Assembly: GCF_022565915.1 (NCBI RefSeq)
Contig: NZ_JAJOYX010000002.1
Location: forward strand, 380,293 to 444,292
Direction of reading: 5' to 3'
Length of the DNA stretch: 64,000 nt
Source of the DNA: Nesterenkonia sp. LB17
GTDB lineage: Bacteria > Actinomycetota > Actinomycetes > Actinomycetales > Micrococcaceae
The position numbers were made by a program, and so were the translations under genes. This document shows, in pieces, positions 43,687-54,764 of the stretch (positions within the stretch are counted from its first letter, which is position 1; every line of letters starts with the position of its first letter). The notes below the pieces were generated by a model. It was not told the origin of the DNA and searched no databases. It worked only from the letters and a program-made list of their open reading frames with translations.

Positions 43687-45015
43687 ATGACGGTGAACAC
43701 CGGAAGATTCACGACGATGACCGCGCTCCTGGGGCTGGGGGCACTGGCACTGACCTCCTGCGGCTCGGGAGGCGACTCCCCCGACGCTGAGGCAGCCGAT
43801 CCGGCTGAGACCGAGACGACAGAGGCCGAGACGACGGAGTCCGAGGCTGAGGAGACCGAGGACGGCGATTCTGAGAGCGGCGAAGCAGCCGCCTCCGGCA
43901 GCCTGACCATCTGGGCCGATGCCAACCGGGCAGAGGTCCTGGCCGACGTGGCGGAGGACTTCGAGTCCGACACCGGCATCTCGGTGGAGATCGTGCAGCA
44001 GGACTTCGAGGAGATCCGAGACCAGTTCGTCTCCCAGGTCCCCACCGGTGAAGGCCCCGACATCGCCGTCGGCGCCCACGACTGGCTCGGGGTCCTGGTG
44101 AACAACGGCGTGGTCGCCCCGGTCGAGCTCGGTGACACAGCAGGTGACTTTGAAGAGATCGCCGTGGACGCCTGGACCTATGAAGGGCAGACCTACGGCC
44201 TCCCCTACTCGATCGAGAACATCGCGCTGCTGCGCAACACCGAGCTGGCTCCCGAGGCCCCGGCCGATTTCGACGCGATGATCCAGATGGGCGAGGAGGC
44301 CGGCACCGAATATCCGTTCCTGGTCGGCCTGACCCCCAACGAGAGCGACCCCTACCACCTCTACCCCTTCCAGACCTCCTTCGGTGCCCCGGTCTTCGGC
44401 ACTGACGAGGACGGGAGCTACGACTCCTCGCAGCTGACCATGGCCGACGCCGGCGGAGAAGAGTTCGCCGGCTGGCTGGCGGAACAGGGCGAGGCCGGTG
44501 TGCTGAACCTCAACATCGACGGAGACCTGGCGCAGGAGAGCTTCAACGGCGGCAATTCGCCGTTCTTCCTGACCGGTCCCTGGAACGTGACCGGCGCGCA
44601 GGAGGCCGGCATCGACGTCGCGGTGGATCCGATCCCGGCCGCCGGAGACCAGGACGCGCAGCCCTTCGCCGGGGTACAGGGATTCTTCCTGTCCTCGCAG
44701 AGCGAGAACGTCGTGGCCGCGAGCAACTTCCTGATCAACTACGTCGGCACCGCGGAGGTCCAGACGGCGCTCTACGAGACCGGTGGACGCGCGCCCGCAC
44801 TCACCGAGTCCTTCGACCAGGCCCTGAGCGAGGATGAGATCGTCGCCGGATTCGGCGAGGTCGGTGCAGAGGCTGTGCCGATGCCGGCGATCCCCGAGAT
44901 GGGCGCGGTCTGGGACGACTGGGGATCCAGCCAGGCCGCGATCATCAAGGGCGACGGCGACCCGGTGGAACTCTGGCAGAAGATGTCCCAGGACATCACC
45001 TCTGCGATCGACTGA
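43687..45015 (+). CDS. malE: Maltose-type ABC transporter substrate-binding lipoprotein
   Basis: This is a 442-residue solute-binding lipoprotein. The signal peptide ends at lipobox LTSC (Cys25). A 45-residue Glu/Thr/Asp-rich linker follows, then the binding domain (SLTIWADANRAEVLADVAED, YGLPYSIENIALLRN, NGGNSPFFLTGPWNVTGAQE). This matches maltose/maltodextrin-binding proteins (SBP_bac type 1/8). Sugar specificity is inferred from the GH13 neighbour and LacI control. Start ATG 43687 follows GAGAGG. It is first in malEFG. Confidence 0.9.
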   Translation: MTVNTGRFTTMTALLGLGALALTSCGSGGDSPDAEAADPAETETTEAETTESEAEETEDGDSESGEAAASGSLTIWADANRAEVLADVAEDFESDTGISVEIVQQDFEEIRDQFVSQVPTGEGPDIAVGAHDWLGVLVNNGVVAPVELGDTAGDFEEIAVDAWTYEGQTYGLPYSIENIALLRNTELAPEAPADFDAMIQMGEEAGTEYPFLVGLTPNESDPYHLYPFQTSFGAPVFGTDEDGSYDSSQLTMADAGGEEFAGWLAEQGEAGVLNLNIDGDLAQESFNGGNSPFFLTGPWNVTGAQEAGIDVAVDPIPAAGDQDAQPFAGVQGFFLSSQSENVVAASNFLINYVGTAEVQTALYETGGRAPALTESFDQALSEDEIVAGFGEVGAEAVPMPAIPEMGAVWDDWGSSQAAIIKGDGDPVELWQKMSQDITSAID

Positions 45016-45018
45016 TCG

Positions 45019-46626
45019 ATGAGCACACTGACCACCACCAGAACCGATGACCGCTCCGCCGACGGGCGCCGCGCCCGGCGCACCGCCGAGGCCGCAGGCG
45101 TCGGGTGGAAGCTGCTGCTGCTGAAGATCATCGTGCTGGGGCTGCTCAACGCCGCCTCGGTGTATGCCGCCATGGTGCTCTTCTTCAACGAGAGGTGGCT
45201 CATCGGCACTCTGGTGGTGGTCAGCGGTGCCTTCCTGACCTGGATCTACTTCCAGCGCGGAGCACTTCCCGCGAAGTATCTCGCCCCAGGAGTGGTGTTC
45301 CTCCTGATCTTCCAGGTCTTCGTCATCCTGTACTCCGGCTACGTCGCCTTCACCAACTATGGGACCGGCCACAACAGCACCAAGGACCACGCGATCCACG
45401 CGATCATGCTCCAGACCCAGGACCGGGTGCCGGATTCGCCGACGTATCAGCTCACCGTTGTGGAACGCTCCGGGGAGCTCGGATTCGCGGTCACCACGGA
45501 GGCCGGCGAGGTGCTTCTCGGGTCCGCTGAGACCCCTCTGGATGATGTTCGGGGCGCCGTCGTCGAAGACGATCGCGTGGTTCAGGTGCCCGACCATGAG
45601 GTGCTGAGCTTCGCCGAGCTCGTAGATCGGCAGCAGGAGCTGACCACACTCGCTGTTCCACTCTCAGACGACCCCAACGCCGGAGCGCTGCGCACCCAGG
45701 ACGGGCAGCGGGCGTATGTCTACACCTCACGCTTCGTCTATGACGAGGCCGCGGACACCCTGACCAACACGCAGAGCGGAGAGACATATACCGACGGCGG
45801 GGAAGGTGCGTTCGTCACCGCGGCCGGGGATCAGCTGATGCCCGGCTGGCGGGTCAACGTGGGTCTGGACAACTTCGTCCGCGCCATCACCGAGGAGTCC
45901 ATCCGTGGACCGCTGCTCTACGTCACGGCCTGGACCTTCGCGTTCGCGTTCCTCTCGGTGGCGACCACGTTCATCCTGGGCCTGTTCCTGGCGATCGTCT
46001 TCAACGACCCCCGGATGAAGTCCCGCAAGTATTACCGCCTGATCATGATCCTGCCCTACGCCTTCCCGGGATTCCTCTCCGCGCTGGTCTGGGCCGGGAT
46101 GATGAACCAGGAGTTCGGGTTCATCAACAACGTGCTCTTCGGCGGGGCATCGATCCCCTGGCTCAGCGATCCATGGCTGGCCAAGCTGAGCATCCTGATC
46201 GTGAACCTGTGGCTGGGCTTCCCCTACATGTTCTTGGTCTGCACCGGTGCGCTGCAGTCGATCCCCGAGGAGCTCACCGAAGCCGCCCAGATGGACGGGG
46301 CCAGACCGTTCCAGGCGTTCCGGCAGATCAAGTTCCCGCTGCTGCTGGTCTCGATCGCTCCGCTGCTGATCTCCTCCTTCGCCTTCAACTTCAACAACTT
46401 CAACCTGGTGTACATGCTCACCGGTGGTGGGCCCCGGGACATCGAGGCCGGGATCAATGTGGGCTCCACGGACATCTTGATCTCCATGGTCTACAAGGTG
46501 GCGTTCGTCGGATCCCAGAGCGACTACGGGCTGGCCAGCGCCTTCTCCATCCTGATCTTCTTCATCGTCGGCACCATCTCCGTGATCGCCTTCCGGCGCA
46601 CCCGAGCACTTGAGGAGTTGAACTGA
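45019..46626 (+). CDS. malF: Maltose-type ABC permease MalF
   Basis: This is a 535-residue inner-membrane permease. Three N-terminal helices are followed by an extended extracellular insertion (about 110-270), like the P2 loop of E. coli MalF. The binding-protein-dependent transport domain carries the EAA loop EELTEAAQMDGARPFQAFRQ, which contacts the ATPase. It starts 3 bases after the malE stop and is followed immediately by malG. Confidence 0.9.
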   Translation: MSTLTTTRTDDRSADGRRARRTAEAAGVGWKLLLLKIIVLGLLNAASVYAAMVLFFNERWLIGTLVVVSGAFLTWIYFQRGALPAKYLAPGVVFLLIFQVFVILYSGYVAFTNYGTGHNSTKDHAIHAIMLQTQDRVPDSPTYQLTVVERSGELGFAVTTEAGEVLLGSAETPLDDVRGAVVEDDRVVQVPDHEVLSFAELVDRQQELTTLAVPLSDDPNAGALRTQDGQRAYVYTSRFVYDEAADTLTNTQSGETYTDGGEGAFVTAAGDQLMPGWRVNVGLDNFVRAITEESIRGPLLYVTAWTFAFAFLSVATTFILGLFLAIVFNDPRMKSRKYYRLIMILPYAFPGFLSALVWAGMMNQEFGFINNVLFGGASIPWLSDPWLAKLSILIVNLWLGFPYMFLVCTGALQSIPEELTEAAQMDGARPFQAFRQIKFPLLLVSIAPLLISSFAFNFNNFNLVYMLTGGGPRDIEAGINVGSTDILISMVYKVAFVGSQSDYGLASAFSILIFFIVGTISVIAFRRTRALEELN

Positions 46627-46627
46627 G

Positions 46628-47575
46628 ATGGCCCTGTCACAGCGCACGCTCACCCCCCGCCAGCCCACTTCCGACCCAGTCACCCGCGGCACGCCCACGC
46701 CCCGCGCACCCACCCGCCTGCGCTCCTTCCGACGCTGGTTCTCCCAGACCGGATGGCGCCACCTGGTCGGCGTCGCCGTCGTCATCTTCGCCGCCTTCCC
46801 GCTGGTCTACGTGTTCTCCGCCTCGCTGAACCCCGGCGGCACGCTGATCACGGCCAACACGTTGTTCGGGAACCTGAGCCTGCAGAGCTATGTGGACCTG
46901 TTCAATCGTCCGCAGCAGCCCTTCGCCGCCTGGTACGTCAACACCCTGTTCATCGGGTTCAGCGCCTCCGCCGGCAGCGTGATGCTCGGCGCCCTGGCCG
47001 CCTACGCGTTCTCCCGGATGCGCTTCACCGGGCGCCGGTTCGGTCTGATCACCATCCTGCTGGTGCAGATGTTCCCGCAGCTCCTGGCCATGGTGGCCAT
47101 CTTCCTGCTGATGCTCTCGATCGGTGAGATCTTCCCGGCCATCGGGCTGAACAGCCAGATCGGCCTCATCATGGTCTACCTCGGGGGCGCCCTGGGTGTG
47201 AACACCTATCTGATGTACGGCTTCTTCAACACGATCCCAGTCTCCATCGACGAGGCAGCCAGGATCGACGGGGCCGGCCACGCGCGGATCTTCTTCACCA
47301 TCATCCTTCCGCTGGTCTCCCCGATCCTCGCGGTGGTCGCCCTGCTGTCCCTGGTCGCCACGCTCAGCGAGTTCGTCATCGCCTCGGTGCTGCTGCGGGA
47401 TCCGGAGAAGCAGACCCTGGCGGTCGGCCTCTACCAGTTCATCTCGCAGGAGACCTCACAGAACTGGTCCGTCTTCGCCGCCGGAGCGGTCCTGGCGGCG
47501 ATCATCCCGGTGGCCCTGTTTCTGGCGCTGCAGCGATACATCGTCTCGGGTCTGGTCGCAGGCAGCGTTAAGTGA
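46628..47575 (+). CDS. malG: Maltose-type ABC permease MalG
   Basis: This is a 315-residue permease with six membrane helices and the EAA motif PVSIDEAARIDGAGHARIFF. It pairs with MalF to form the channel. It starts one base after the malF stop. No ATP-binding subunit gene is present in this locus; actinobacteria often use one shared ATPase (MsiK/MalK) encoded elsewhere. A 14-bp GC palindrome (ACGCCGGCCGGCGT) begins on the last base of the stop codon. Confidence 0.92.
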   Translation: MALSQRTLTPRQPTSDPVTRGTPTPRAPTRLRSFRRWFSQTGWRHLVGVAVVIFAAFPLVYVFSASLNPGGTLITANTLFGNLSLQSYVDLFNRPQQPFAAWYVNTLFIGFSASAGSVMLGALAAYAFSRMRFTGRRFGLITILLVQMFPQLLAMVAIFLLMLSIGEIFPAIGLNSQIGLIMVYLGGALGVNTYLMYGFFNTIPVSIDEAARIDGAGHARIFFTIILPLVSPILAVVALLSLVATLSEFVIASVLLRDPEKQTLAVGLYQFISQETSQNWSVFAAGAVLAAIIPVALFLALQRYIVSGLVAGSVK

Positions 47576-49003
<1,428 letters not shown>

Positions 49004-49025
49004 GTCGTCCCCGAGTCCACTGGGC

Positions 49026-49415
49026 TCAGCCGGTGGTCACCGGCTCCAGCGCCTCGGTCTCGGCATCGGTGAACAGCCGGGAACGGATGAGGAACCGCTG
49101 GCCGGTAGGTCCTTCGATGCTGAATCCAGCGCCTCGGCCCGGTGCCACATCGATGGTGATGTGCGTGTGGGACCAGTACTGGAACTGGGCCTGGGAGATC
49201 CAGACCGGCACCGGCTCCGGGGTCCCAGGGTCCAGCCGGCCCAGCAGCACATCCGCTGGGCCGGTGAGGAAGGTCCCCTGGGTGAAGCACATCGGAGCCG
49301 ATCCGTCACAGCAGCCTCCTGACTGATGAAACATCAGCGGCTGCCCGTGGCTGTCTCGCAGCCGGACCAGCAGCGCCGCGGCCGCATCGGTGACGGCGAT
49401 CCGTGAAGTGCTCAT
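49026..49415 (-). CDS. DUF779 protein
   Basis: This is a 129-residue DUF779 protein with the Cys-rich signature HQSGGCCDGSAPMC (30-43), and an N-terminal AALLVRLRDSHGQPLMF. It is almost always found next to acetaldehyde-type dehydrogenases, as here, 36 bases downstream of the gene for one on the same strand. The cysteine cluster suggests a metal- or thiol-dependent helper role, but the molecular function is unknown. Confidence 0.92.
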   Translation of the reverse strand: MSTSRIAVTDAAAALLVRLRDSHGQPLMFHQSGGCCDGSAPMCFTQGTFLTGPADVLLGRLDPGTPEPVPVWISQAQFQYWSHTHITIDVAPGRGAGFSIEGPTGQRFLIRSRLFTDAETEALEPVTTG

Positions 49416-49451
49416 CGCGTGATCATGCTCCTCTCCCCCTGGTCATTCCGC

Positions 49452-50975
49452 CTAGAAGAATCCCAGCTTGTCCTCGCTGTAGCTGACCAGCATGTTCTTG
49501 GTCTGCTGGTAGTGCGAGAGCATCATCAGGTGATTCTCTCGGCCGATCCCGGAGTTCTTATAGCCTCCGAAGGCGGCGTGGGCCGGGTACTGGTGGTAGC
49601 AGTTTGTCCAGACGCGTCCGGCCTGGATGTCCCGGCCGGCCCGGTAGGCGATGTTCGCCTCGCGGGACCAGACCCCGGCGCCCAGACCGTAGAGCGTGTC
49701 GTTGGCGATCTGGATGCCTTCGGCGTAGTCCTTGAACTCGGTGACCGAGACGACCGGACCGAAGATCTCCTCCTGAAAGACCCGCATGGAGTTCTGGCCC
49801 TTGAAGATGGTCGGCTCCACGTAGTAGCCCTCTGAGAGGTCCCCACCCAGGTCCACCCGGTTTCCACCGGTGAGGACCTCCGCGCCCTCCTGCTGACCGA
49901 TGTCGATGTAGCTGAGGATCTTCTCCAGCTGGTCGTTGCTGGCCTGGGCGCCGACCTGGGTGTCGGTGTCCAGCGGGTTTCCCTGCTTGACCAGCTTGGT
50001 CCGCGCCACGGCCTTCTCGAGGAACTCGTCGTAGATGCTGGACTGGATCAGCGCACGCGAGGGGCAGGTGCAGACCTCGCCCTGGTTCAGCGCGAACATG
50101 GTGAAGCCCTCGAGCGCCTTGTCATAGAAGGCGTCATCGACTCGGGCGACGTCTTCGAAGAAGAGGTTCGGGCTCTTGCCGCCGAGCTCCAGGGTCATCG
50201 GGATGAGGTTCTGTGAGGCGTACTGCATGATCAGTCGCCCGGTGGTGGTCTCACCGGTGAAGGCGATCTTGCGGATCCGTGGGCTGGAGGCCAGCGGGGC
50301 GCCGGCCTCGGCGCCGAAGCCGTTGACCACATTGAGCACCCCGGCCGGCAGCAGGTCTCCGATGACCTCCATCAGCACCAGGATCGAGGCGGGGGTCTGC
50401 TCTGCGGGCTTGAGCACCACGGCGTTGCCTGCCGAGAGCGCCGGCGCCAGCTTCCACACCGCCATCAGGATCGGGAAGTTCCACGGAATGATCTGCCCCA
50501 CCACGCCGAGCGGCTCGTTGAAGTGGTAGGCCACCGTGTCGGTGTCGATCTCGCTGATCCCGCTCTCCTGGGCCCGGATCGCACCGGCGAAGTAGCGGAA
50601 GTGATCCACGGCCAGCGGCAGGTCCGCCGCGAGAGTCTCTCGCACCGGCTTGCCGTTCTCCCAGGTCTCGGCGACCGCCAGCATCTCGAGGTTCTCCTCG
50701 ATCCGGTCTGCGATCTTGTTCAGCACCACGGCCCGCTCGGCCACCGAGGTCTTGCCCCAGGCGGGCGCGGCGCGGTGGGCGGCGTCGAGGGCCAGGTCGA
50801 TGTCTTCGGCCTTGGAGCGGGGAATCTCGGTGAAGCTCTTGCCTGTGAGCGGAGAGGGATTCTCGAAATACTCGCCACCCACCGGCGGGACCCACTCTCC
50901 GCCGATGTAGTTCTCGTAGCGGGACTTGTAGCTCATCAGTGCCCCGTCGGAGCCGGGCTGTGCATAGATGGTCAT
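49452..50975 (-). CDS. Acetaldehyde-type NAD aldehyde dehydrogenase
   Basis: This is a 507-residue aldehyde dehydrogenase that oxidises acetaldehyde or similar aldehydes to acids. It has the NAD-binding [11 protein letters not shown], general base Glu in LELGGKSPN, and the catalytic Cys in [11 protein letters not shown] (about 301). The best relatives are ExaC/AldB-type enzymes used in ethanol oxidation. ATG 50975 is preceded by GGAAGGAA; an upstream ATG at 51230 has no similarity and lies across a probable operator. It forms an operon with DUF779. The divergent GAF regulator and a CRP-like site suggest regulation by carbon source. Confidence 0.95.
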   Translation of the reverse strand: MTIYAQPGSDGALMSYKSRYENYIGGEWVPPVGGEYFENPSPLTGKSFTEIPRSKAEDIDLALDAAHRAAPAWGKTSVAERAVVLNKIADRIEENLEMLAVAETWENGKPVRETLAADLPLAVDHFRYFAGAIRAQESGISEIDTDTVAYHFNEPLGVVGQIIPWNFPILMAVWKLAPALSAGNAVVLKPAEQTPASILVLMEVIGDLLPAGVLNVVNGFGAEAGAPLASSPRIRKIAFTGETTTGRLIMQYASQNLIPMTLELGGKSPNLFFEDVARVDDAFYDKALEGFTMFALNQGEVCTCPSRALIQSSIYDEFLEKAVARTKLVKQGNPLDTDTQVGAQASNDQLEKILSYIDIGQQEGAEVLTGGNRVDLGGDLSEGYYVEPTIFKGQNSMRVFQEEIFGPVVSVTEFKDYAEGIQIANDTLYGLGAGVWSREANIAYRAGRDIQAGRVWTNCYHQYPAHAAFGGYKNSGIGRENHLMMLSHYQQTKNMLVSYSEDKLGFF

Positions 50976-51043
50976 GTCGGGTTCCTTCCCATGTCGCTGC
51001 GCCTTGCGATCCGCTCCGAGTTCCGAAGATTCACGGCCGACGC

Positions 51044-51059
51044 TGTGATGTGCCTCACA
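51044..51059. promoter_or_regulatory. CRP/GlxR-type binding site
   Basis: TGTGA-TGTGCC-TCACA is an exact match to the CRP consensus TGTGA-N6-TCACA, in the divergent region between the aldehyde dehydrogenase and its regulator. In corynebacteria GlxR controls ethanol and acetaldehyde dehydrogenase genes through such sites (established); that it acts here is inference. Confidence 0.6.
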
Positions 51060-51190
51060 TGCACCCAGCGTAGAACTATCCAGGTTGCAGGACAGTTGCA
51101 TGGTTAGACTGTGGGCCAGCACACATTCACCTATGGTGCGCCGTGCTGCCCCGCAGCCCCCGCGCACGCCAGGAGCGTCGAAGGAGTGCC

Positions 51191-52381
51191 ATGGAGGCTC
51201 TGCCCACCGAACCGAAGACCTGGACCGCACTGCCGCACGCGCTGCGCGAGTCCTGGCTGCGTTCCGCCGGGGGCGTGCGAGACCCGATCAGCGCACTGCC
51301 TCCCATCGAGCTCGACGATGTCCAGCTGCGCGAGTATCGGCAGCACCACCCGCTGCGGCTGGTGCTGCCGGTGCTGAAGCGCCTGCTGATCGAACCCGCG
51401 ACCGAGGCCGGGCTCATCGTGGCGATCGGAGACGCGGCAGGACGACTCCTCTGGGTGGAAGGGGCACGCGAGACGCTGCGCCAGGCGGAGCGCTCCGCCT
51501 TCCAGCCAGGTGCGAACTGGTCCGAGACGGCCATCGGCACCTCGGCTCCGGGCCTCGCACTGGCCACCGGCCGCGGCGCCCAGGTGCATCGGGAGCAGCA
51601 TTTCTCCTACACCGCACACCGGTTCTCCTGTTCAGCGGTGCCGGTGCGCGACCCGGCCACCGGACTAATGCTGGGCGTGGTGGACCTGACCGGGGACGCG
51701 CAGGCCGTCGCGGTACATTCGCTGCCGCTGCTGCTCGCCGCGGTCTCCGCGGCTGAGGCGGAGCTGAAGCTTCGACCAGCCGCCACCACCCAGGCCACAC
51801 TGACCACACTCGGAGCAGGCCCGGCCGTGTTGGGCACCTCCGATGCGCAGCAGCAGCTGGGTCTGCGTCACGCGGAGATCCTCTTCCTGCTGGGATGGCA
51901 GGCGGATCGCGGTGCCGAGCGCGGACTCACCGCTGAGGAGCTCGCCGAGCTGCTCTACGGTGAGGCCCACCACGAGGTCGCGGTCCGCGCCGAACTGGTC
52001 CGACTTCGCCGGCTTCTCGCTCAGCACCGCTCCCCCAGCATCGACCTGCTCTCCCGCCCCTACCGGCTCAGCGCCCCCGTGCAGCTGGACGCCCGCGACG
52101 CCTGCGCGGCCCTGACCGCCGGTGACCGACAGAGGGCTCTGGACCTCTACCGGGGCGAGCTGCTGCCGGGAAGCGAAGCTCCGGGAGTCCTGCGGATCCG
52201 CCGGGAGCTCTCGGCGCTGCTGCGTGAGGCGGTGCTCTCCGACGGCTCCGCTGAGGATCTGTGGCGTTATCTGCAGCTCCCCGAGGCGGCCGAGGACTCG
52301 GACGCGATCCGGACCGCACTGCGCATGATGCCTCCAGAGTCCCCTCGCCGCGCCGCCCTGGTGGCACGGAGCACACTCTAG
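51191..52381 (+). CDS. GAF-domain transcriptional regulator
   Basis: This is a 396-residue regulator, divergent from the aldehyde dehydrogenase. A GAF domain spans about residues 55-190, with [18 protein letters not shown] and [20 protein letters not shown], the pattern of AcoR-type sensors. The C-terminal part (about 215-310) reads [14 protein letters not shown] and [17 protein letters not shown], then [16 protein letters not shown], a winged-helix-like DNA-binding region. The AcoR central sigma-54 ATPase is absent. ATG 51191 follows AAGGAG. It is probably the activator of aldehyde/ethanol catabolism. Confidence 0.85.
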   Translation: MEALPTEPKTWTALPHALRESWLRSAGGVRDPISALPPIELDDVQLREYRQHHPLRLVLPVLKRLLIEPATEAGLIVAIGDAAGRLLWVEGARETLRQAERSAFQPGANWSETAIGTSAPGLALATGRGAQVHREQHFSYTAHRFSCSAVPVRDPATGLMLGVVDLTGDAQAVAVHSLPLLLAAVSAAEAELKLRPAATTQATLTTLGAGPAVLGTSDAQQQLGLRHAEILFLLGWQADRGAERGLTAEELAELLYGEAHHEVAVRAELVRLRRLLAQHRSPSIDLLSRPYRLSAPVQLDARDACAALTAGDRQRALDLYRGELLPGSEAPGVLRIRRELSALLREAVLSDGSAEDLWRYLQLPEAAEDSDAIRTALRMMPPESPRRAALVARSTL

Positions 52382-52432
52382 AAGCACGCCCTTGCCGCGG
52401 GCGTCGCACCCGGCGTCGTAGACTCCTCAGAC

Positions 52433-53170
52433 ATGTCCGCATTCGCCGTGGGTCCCGCCGGAGCAGACCTCCCCCAGCATCTCCGGCCCTATACCGTGCT
52501 GCGCCCGACCGCAGAGATCACTCATGAGATCGAGCGTCGACGCTCACTGTTCCGCACACACCTGCGCCGAGCCGACAGTGCAGAGGCGGCACAGTCCTGG
52601 GTCGAGCAGCTGCGCAAGGCCCACCCCGGCGCACGGCACCACTGCAGCGCCTGGGTCATCGGCGCCGACCGGCTGATTCAGCGCGCACTCGACGACGGCG
52701 AGCCCTCCGGCACCGCAGGGGCCCCGATCCTGGCGGCGCTGCTGAAGTCTGAGATGCCCGGTGGAGACGCCGACCTCAGTGATGTCGTGGCCGTGGTGCT
52801 GCGCTGGTTCGGCGGAACCCTGCTCGGACCCGGCGGACTGGTCAGCGCCTACTCCGACTCGGTGACCGGCGCCCTGACCAGCGCTCGCGAGCAGGGTCAG
52901 CTCCGGCGCAGGGAACACATGCGCCTCTTCGACGTGCAGGCGCCCATCACAGAGGCGGGCCGCTGGGAGAATGAGCTGCGCGCCGCCGGCACGCTGGTGA
53001 CGGCGACTGACTACAGCGCAGACGGCGCCCAGGCACGGATCAGGCTCTCGGTGCCCGACACCGACGCGCAGATCGCCGATCTGCACCGGAGGGTCGCCTC
53101 GCTCAGTGCCGGAGCGGCGACCCCGGAGGCGGCCGGTCAGCGGTGGGTCGACCAGGCGGGTCCGCGCTGA
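52433..53170 (+). CDS. YigZ/IMPACT-family protein
   Basis: This is a 245-residue YigZ-family protein. The N-terminal UPF0029/IMPACT domain carries HHCSAWVIG, DDGEPSGTAGAPIL and DVVAVVLRWFGGTLLGPGGL, the core signature. A C-terminal DUF1949 domain follows (about 145-205). Members are linked to translation control and proline metabolism. It lies just after the GAF regulator with its own start at 52433. Confidence 0.9.
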   Translation: MSAFAVGPAGADLPQHLRPYTVLRPTAEITHEIERRRSLFRTHLRRADSAEAAQSWVEQLRKAHPGARHHCSAWVIGADRLIQRALDDGEPSGTAGAPILAALLKSEMPGGDADLSDVVAVVLRWFGGTLLGPGGLVSAYSDSVTGALTSAREQGQLRRREHMRLFDVQAPITEAGRWENELRAAGTLVTATDYSADGAQARIRLSVPDTDAQIADLHRRVASLSAGAATPEAAGQRWVDQAGPR

Positions 53171-53241
53171 GGTCCACGTCCGCGCAGGGATCCAACCGCG
53201 CGCGGCCTGTCACGTGGGAGCTGAGCATGCAGCCCAGCGGC

Positions 53242-54045
53242 TCAGGTGTCGAAGACCGTGGAGGCTGACTGGCGTCCGACCGTGGCCACCAGCTCCTCAG
53301 CGAGAACTCGGAGCTTCATATTGCGGTGGCTCGAGGCCTTGCGAAGGATCTCGAAGGCCTGATCCTGGTTGCAGCGGTTCTGCGCCATGACCACACCGAT
53401 GGCGATGTCGATCGCGGTGCGCGACTCCATGGCGGCCTGGAGATGCTCGACGTTCTCCGAGTACGCCGCGAGGCGCAGAGCGATCACGCCGACCTTGGAG
53501 GCGAGCCCGGCGTAGCGCCGGGCGGCCTCGATCTCGGCCGGACCGAATGCCTCGGGCGTGCTGGTGTAGAGGTTCATCGCTGCGGCGGACTCTGACTGCA
53601 GGGTCAGCGGCAGGGCGAGCACGCTGCGCATGCCGAACTCCCGCACAGCTGCCATGTAGCCGGGCCAGCGTCGCTCGGAGTGCACATCGGCGACACTGAT
53701 CACGGTATCGGTCCGTTGGGCCTCCAGGCAGGGTCCCTCGTCGAAGCCGGCCTGGACCTCATCCAGGCGTGCCGCCTCCGGGCTGCTGGCCGCGACCACG
53801 ACGTTGCGTTTGGACCGGTCAAGAATGATGCTGCACAGCACCGGCTGCGTCCCGCTGAACCGCTCGGCGGACACCTGGGCAAGTCCCTGCAGAAAGCTTG
53901 AGATGTCGCTGTCCTGCTGGATCAACATCTGCAGATCGGCCGAGACGTCACGATCCGCGGCGTCGGTGTCGATCGCATCAAGGACGGCGTCGTCGGCAGT
54001 GTCGGTGTCCAGGAACTGTTCGCTCAGCTTGGACTCTGTGCTCAT
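53242..54045 (-). CDS. GAF-ANTAR RNA-binding antiterminator
   Basis: This is a 267-residue protein. GAF domain at about 55-195 (GVKHAQTDTVISVADVHSE-like region, ALPLTLQSESAAAMNLYTST); C-terminal ANTAR domain about 205-260 with HLQAAMESRTAIDIAIGVVM and QDQAFEILRKASSHRN. ANTAR domains bind paired RNA hairpins and relieve termination. Many actinobacterial copies respond to redox or stress through GAF. ATG 54045 follows GGAG. It is divergent from the CBS-like gene. Confidence 0.9.
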   Translation of the reverse strand: MSTESKLSEQFLDTDTADDAVLDAIDTDAADRDVSADLQMLIQQDSDISSFLQGLAQVSAERFSGTQPVLCSIILDRSKRNVVVAASSPEAARLDEVQAGFDEGPCLEAQRTDTVISVADVHSERRWPGYMAAVREFGMRSVLALPLTLQSESAAAMNLYTSTPEAFGPAEIEAARRYAGLASKVGVIALRLAAYSENVEHLQAAMESRTAIDIAIGVVMAQNRCNQDQAFEILRKASSHRNMKLRVLAEELVATVGRQSASTVFDT

Positions 54046-54344
54046 CGTGATCTCCGCTCCGAACGTGGGCGCCGCCCTCAGCGACGGCACAAGTTTACTT
54101 GAATGTTTGAGCGTCGTCTGCTCTGTCCAGAGCTGATTATCGGCGGGTTCCCGGGAGTGTGGTCTGTGGTTACACTGGAATTGAGTTCAGCAGGGGGCTC
54201 ATCACATCACTCTTAGGAGCAGACATGATCCGCCCACTGCTAGGCGCGCCGCACGGCTTCGCGGTTTCCGCATTGAACGCCCGCCACACACCGGTTGCTT
54301 CGGGGTCAGAGACGGAACGCGACTACCCCCAGAGGAGCGTGGCG

Positions 54345-54764
54345 ATGACCGACATCGGAGACATCATGGCACCCCTAGGTGCCACCATATTGGGCACACG
54401 GTCACTGGCCGATGCCGCTCAGGTTCTCGAGGAATCCGACCCGGCAGTGGTGTTGAACCTCTCGTACCGGGCCATCGGACTCATCACCTGCGCGGATCTC
54501 AATGCCGTGCGGCAGCAAGACCCGCAGGGCTGGTCGAAGCGGCGCTGTGCCGGTCTGGTCCGGACATCCGATCAGCCCGTCCAGCGCAGAACTCCGATCC
54601 GTGAGCTGCTGGTCAGTGCCGCCCTCGACACCACGAGACCGCTGCTGGTGATGGATCAGGACCAGCCGGCCGGGATCCTGATGCCCGAGAGCATCGACGC
54701 CTGGCGGCGAGACAGCCAGTCCATCAGGGCCGGGAGGATCAGCCCATCAACGGAGACCCGATGA
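54345..54764 (+). CDS. CBS-domain-like small protein
   Basis: This is a 139-residue protein whose start at 54345 follows AGAGGAGCG. It begins [20 protein letters not shown], typical of a CBS pair entry (the IM-P-T-I pattern), then [20 protein letters not shown] and the second unit [23 protein letters not shown] pairs bind adenosyl ligands as energy sensors. Its last 26 bases overlap the convergent ctaB gene. Partner unknown. Confidence 0.7.
   Translation: MTDIGDIMAPLGATILGTRSLADAAQVLEESDPAVVLNLSYRAIGLITCADLNAVRQQDPQGWSKRRCAGLVRTSDQPVQRRTPIRELLVSAALDTTRPLLVMDQDQPAGILMPESIDAWRRDSQSIRAGRISPSTETR

Noticed and set aside
43669-45597. A 642-codon minus-strand frame opposite malE and malF
   Set aside because: Antisense of a lipoprotein and permease with clear signatures.
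49452-51230. Longer start for the aldehyde dehydrogenase at 51230
   Set aside because: The extra 85 residues have no family similarity and would cross the CRP-like site and the divergent promoter; ATG 50975 has a good Shine-Dalgarno.
54159-54344. Longer start for the CBS-like protein
   Set aside because: The N-terminal extension has no CBS character, while ATG 54345 has AGAGGAG at the right distance.
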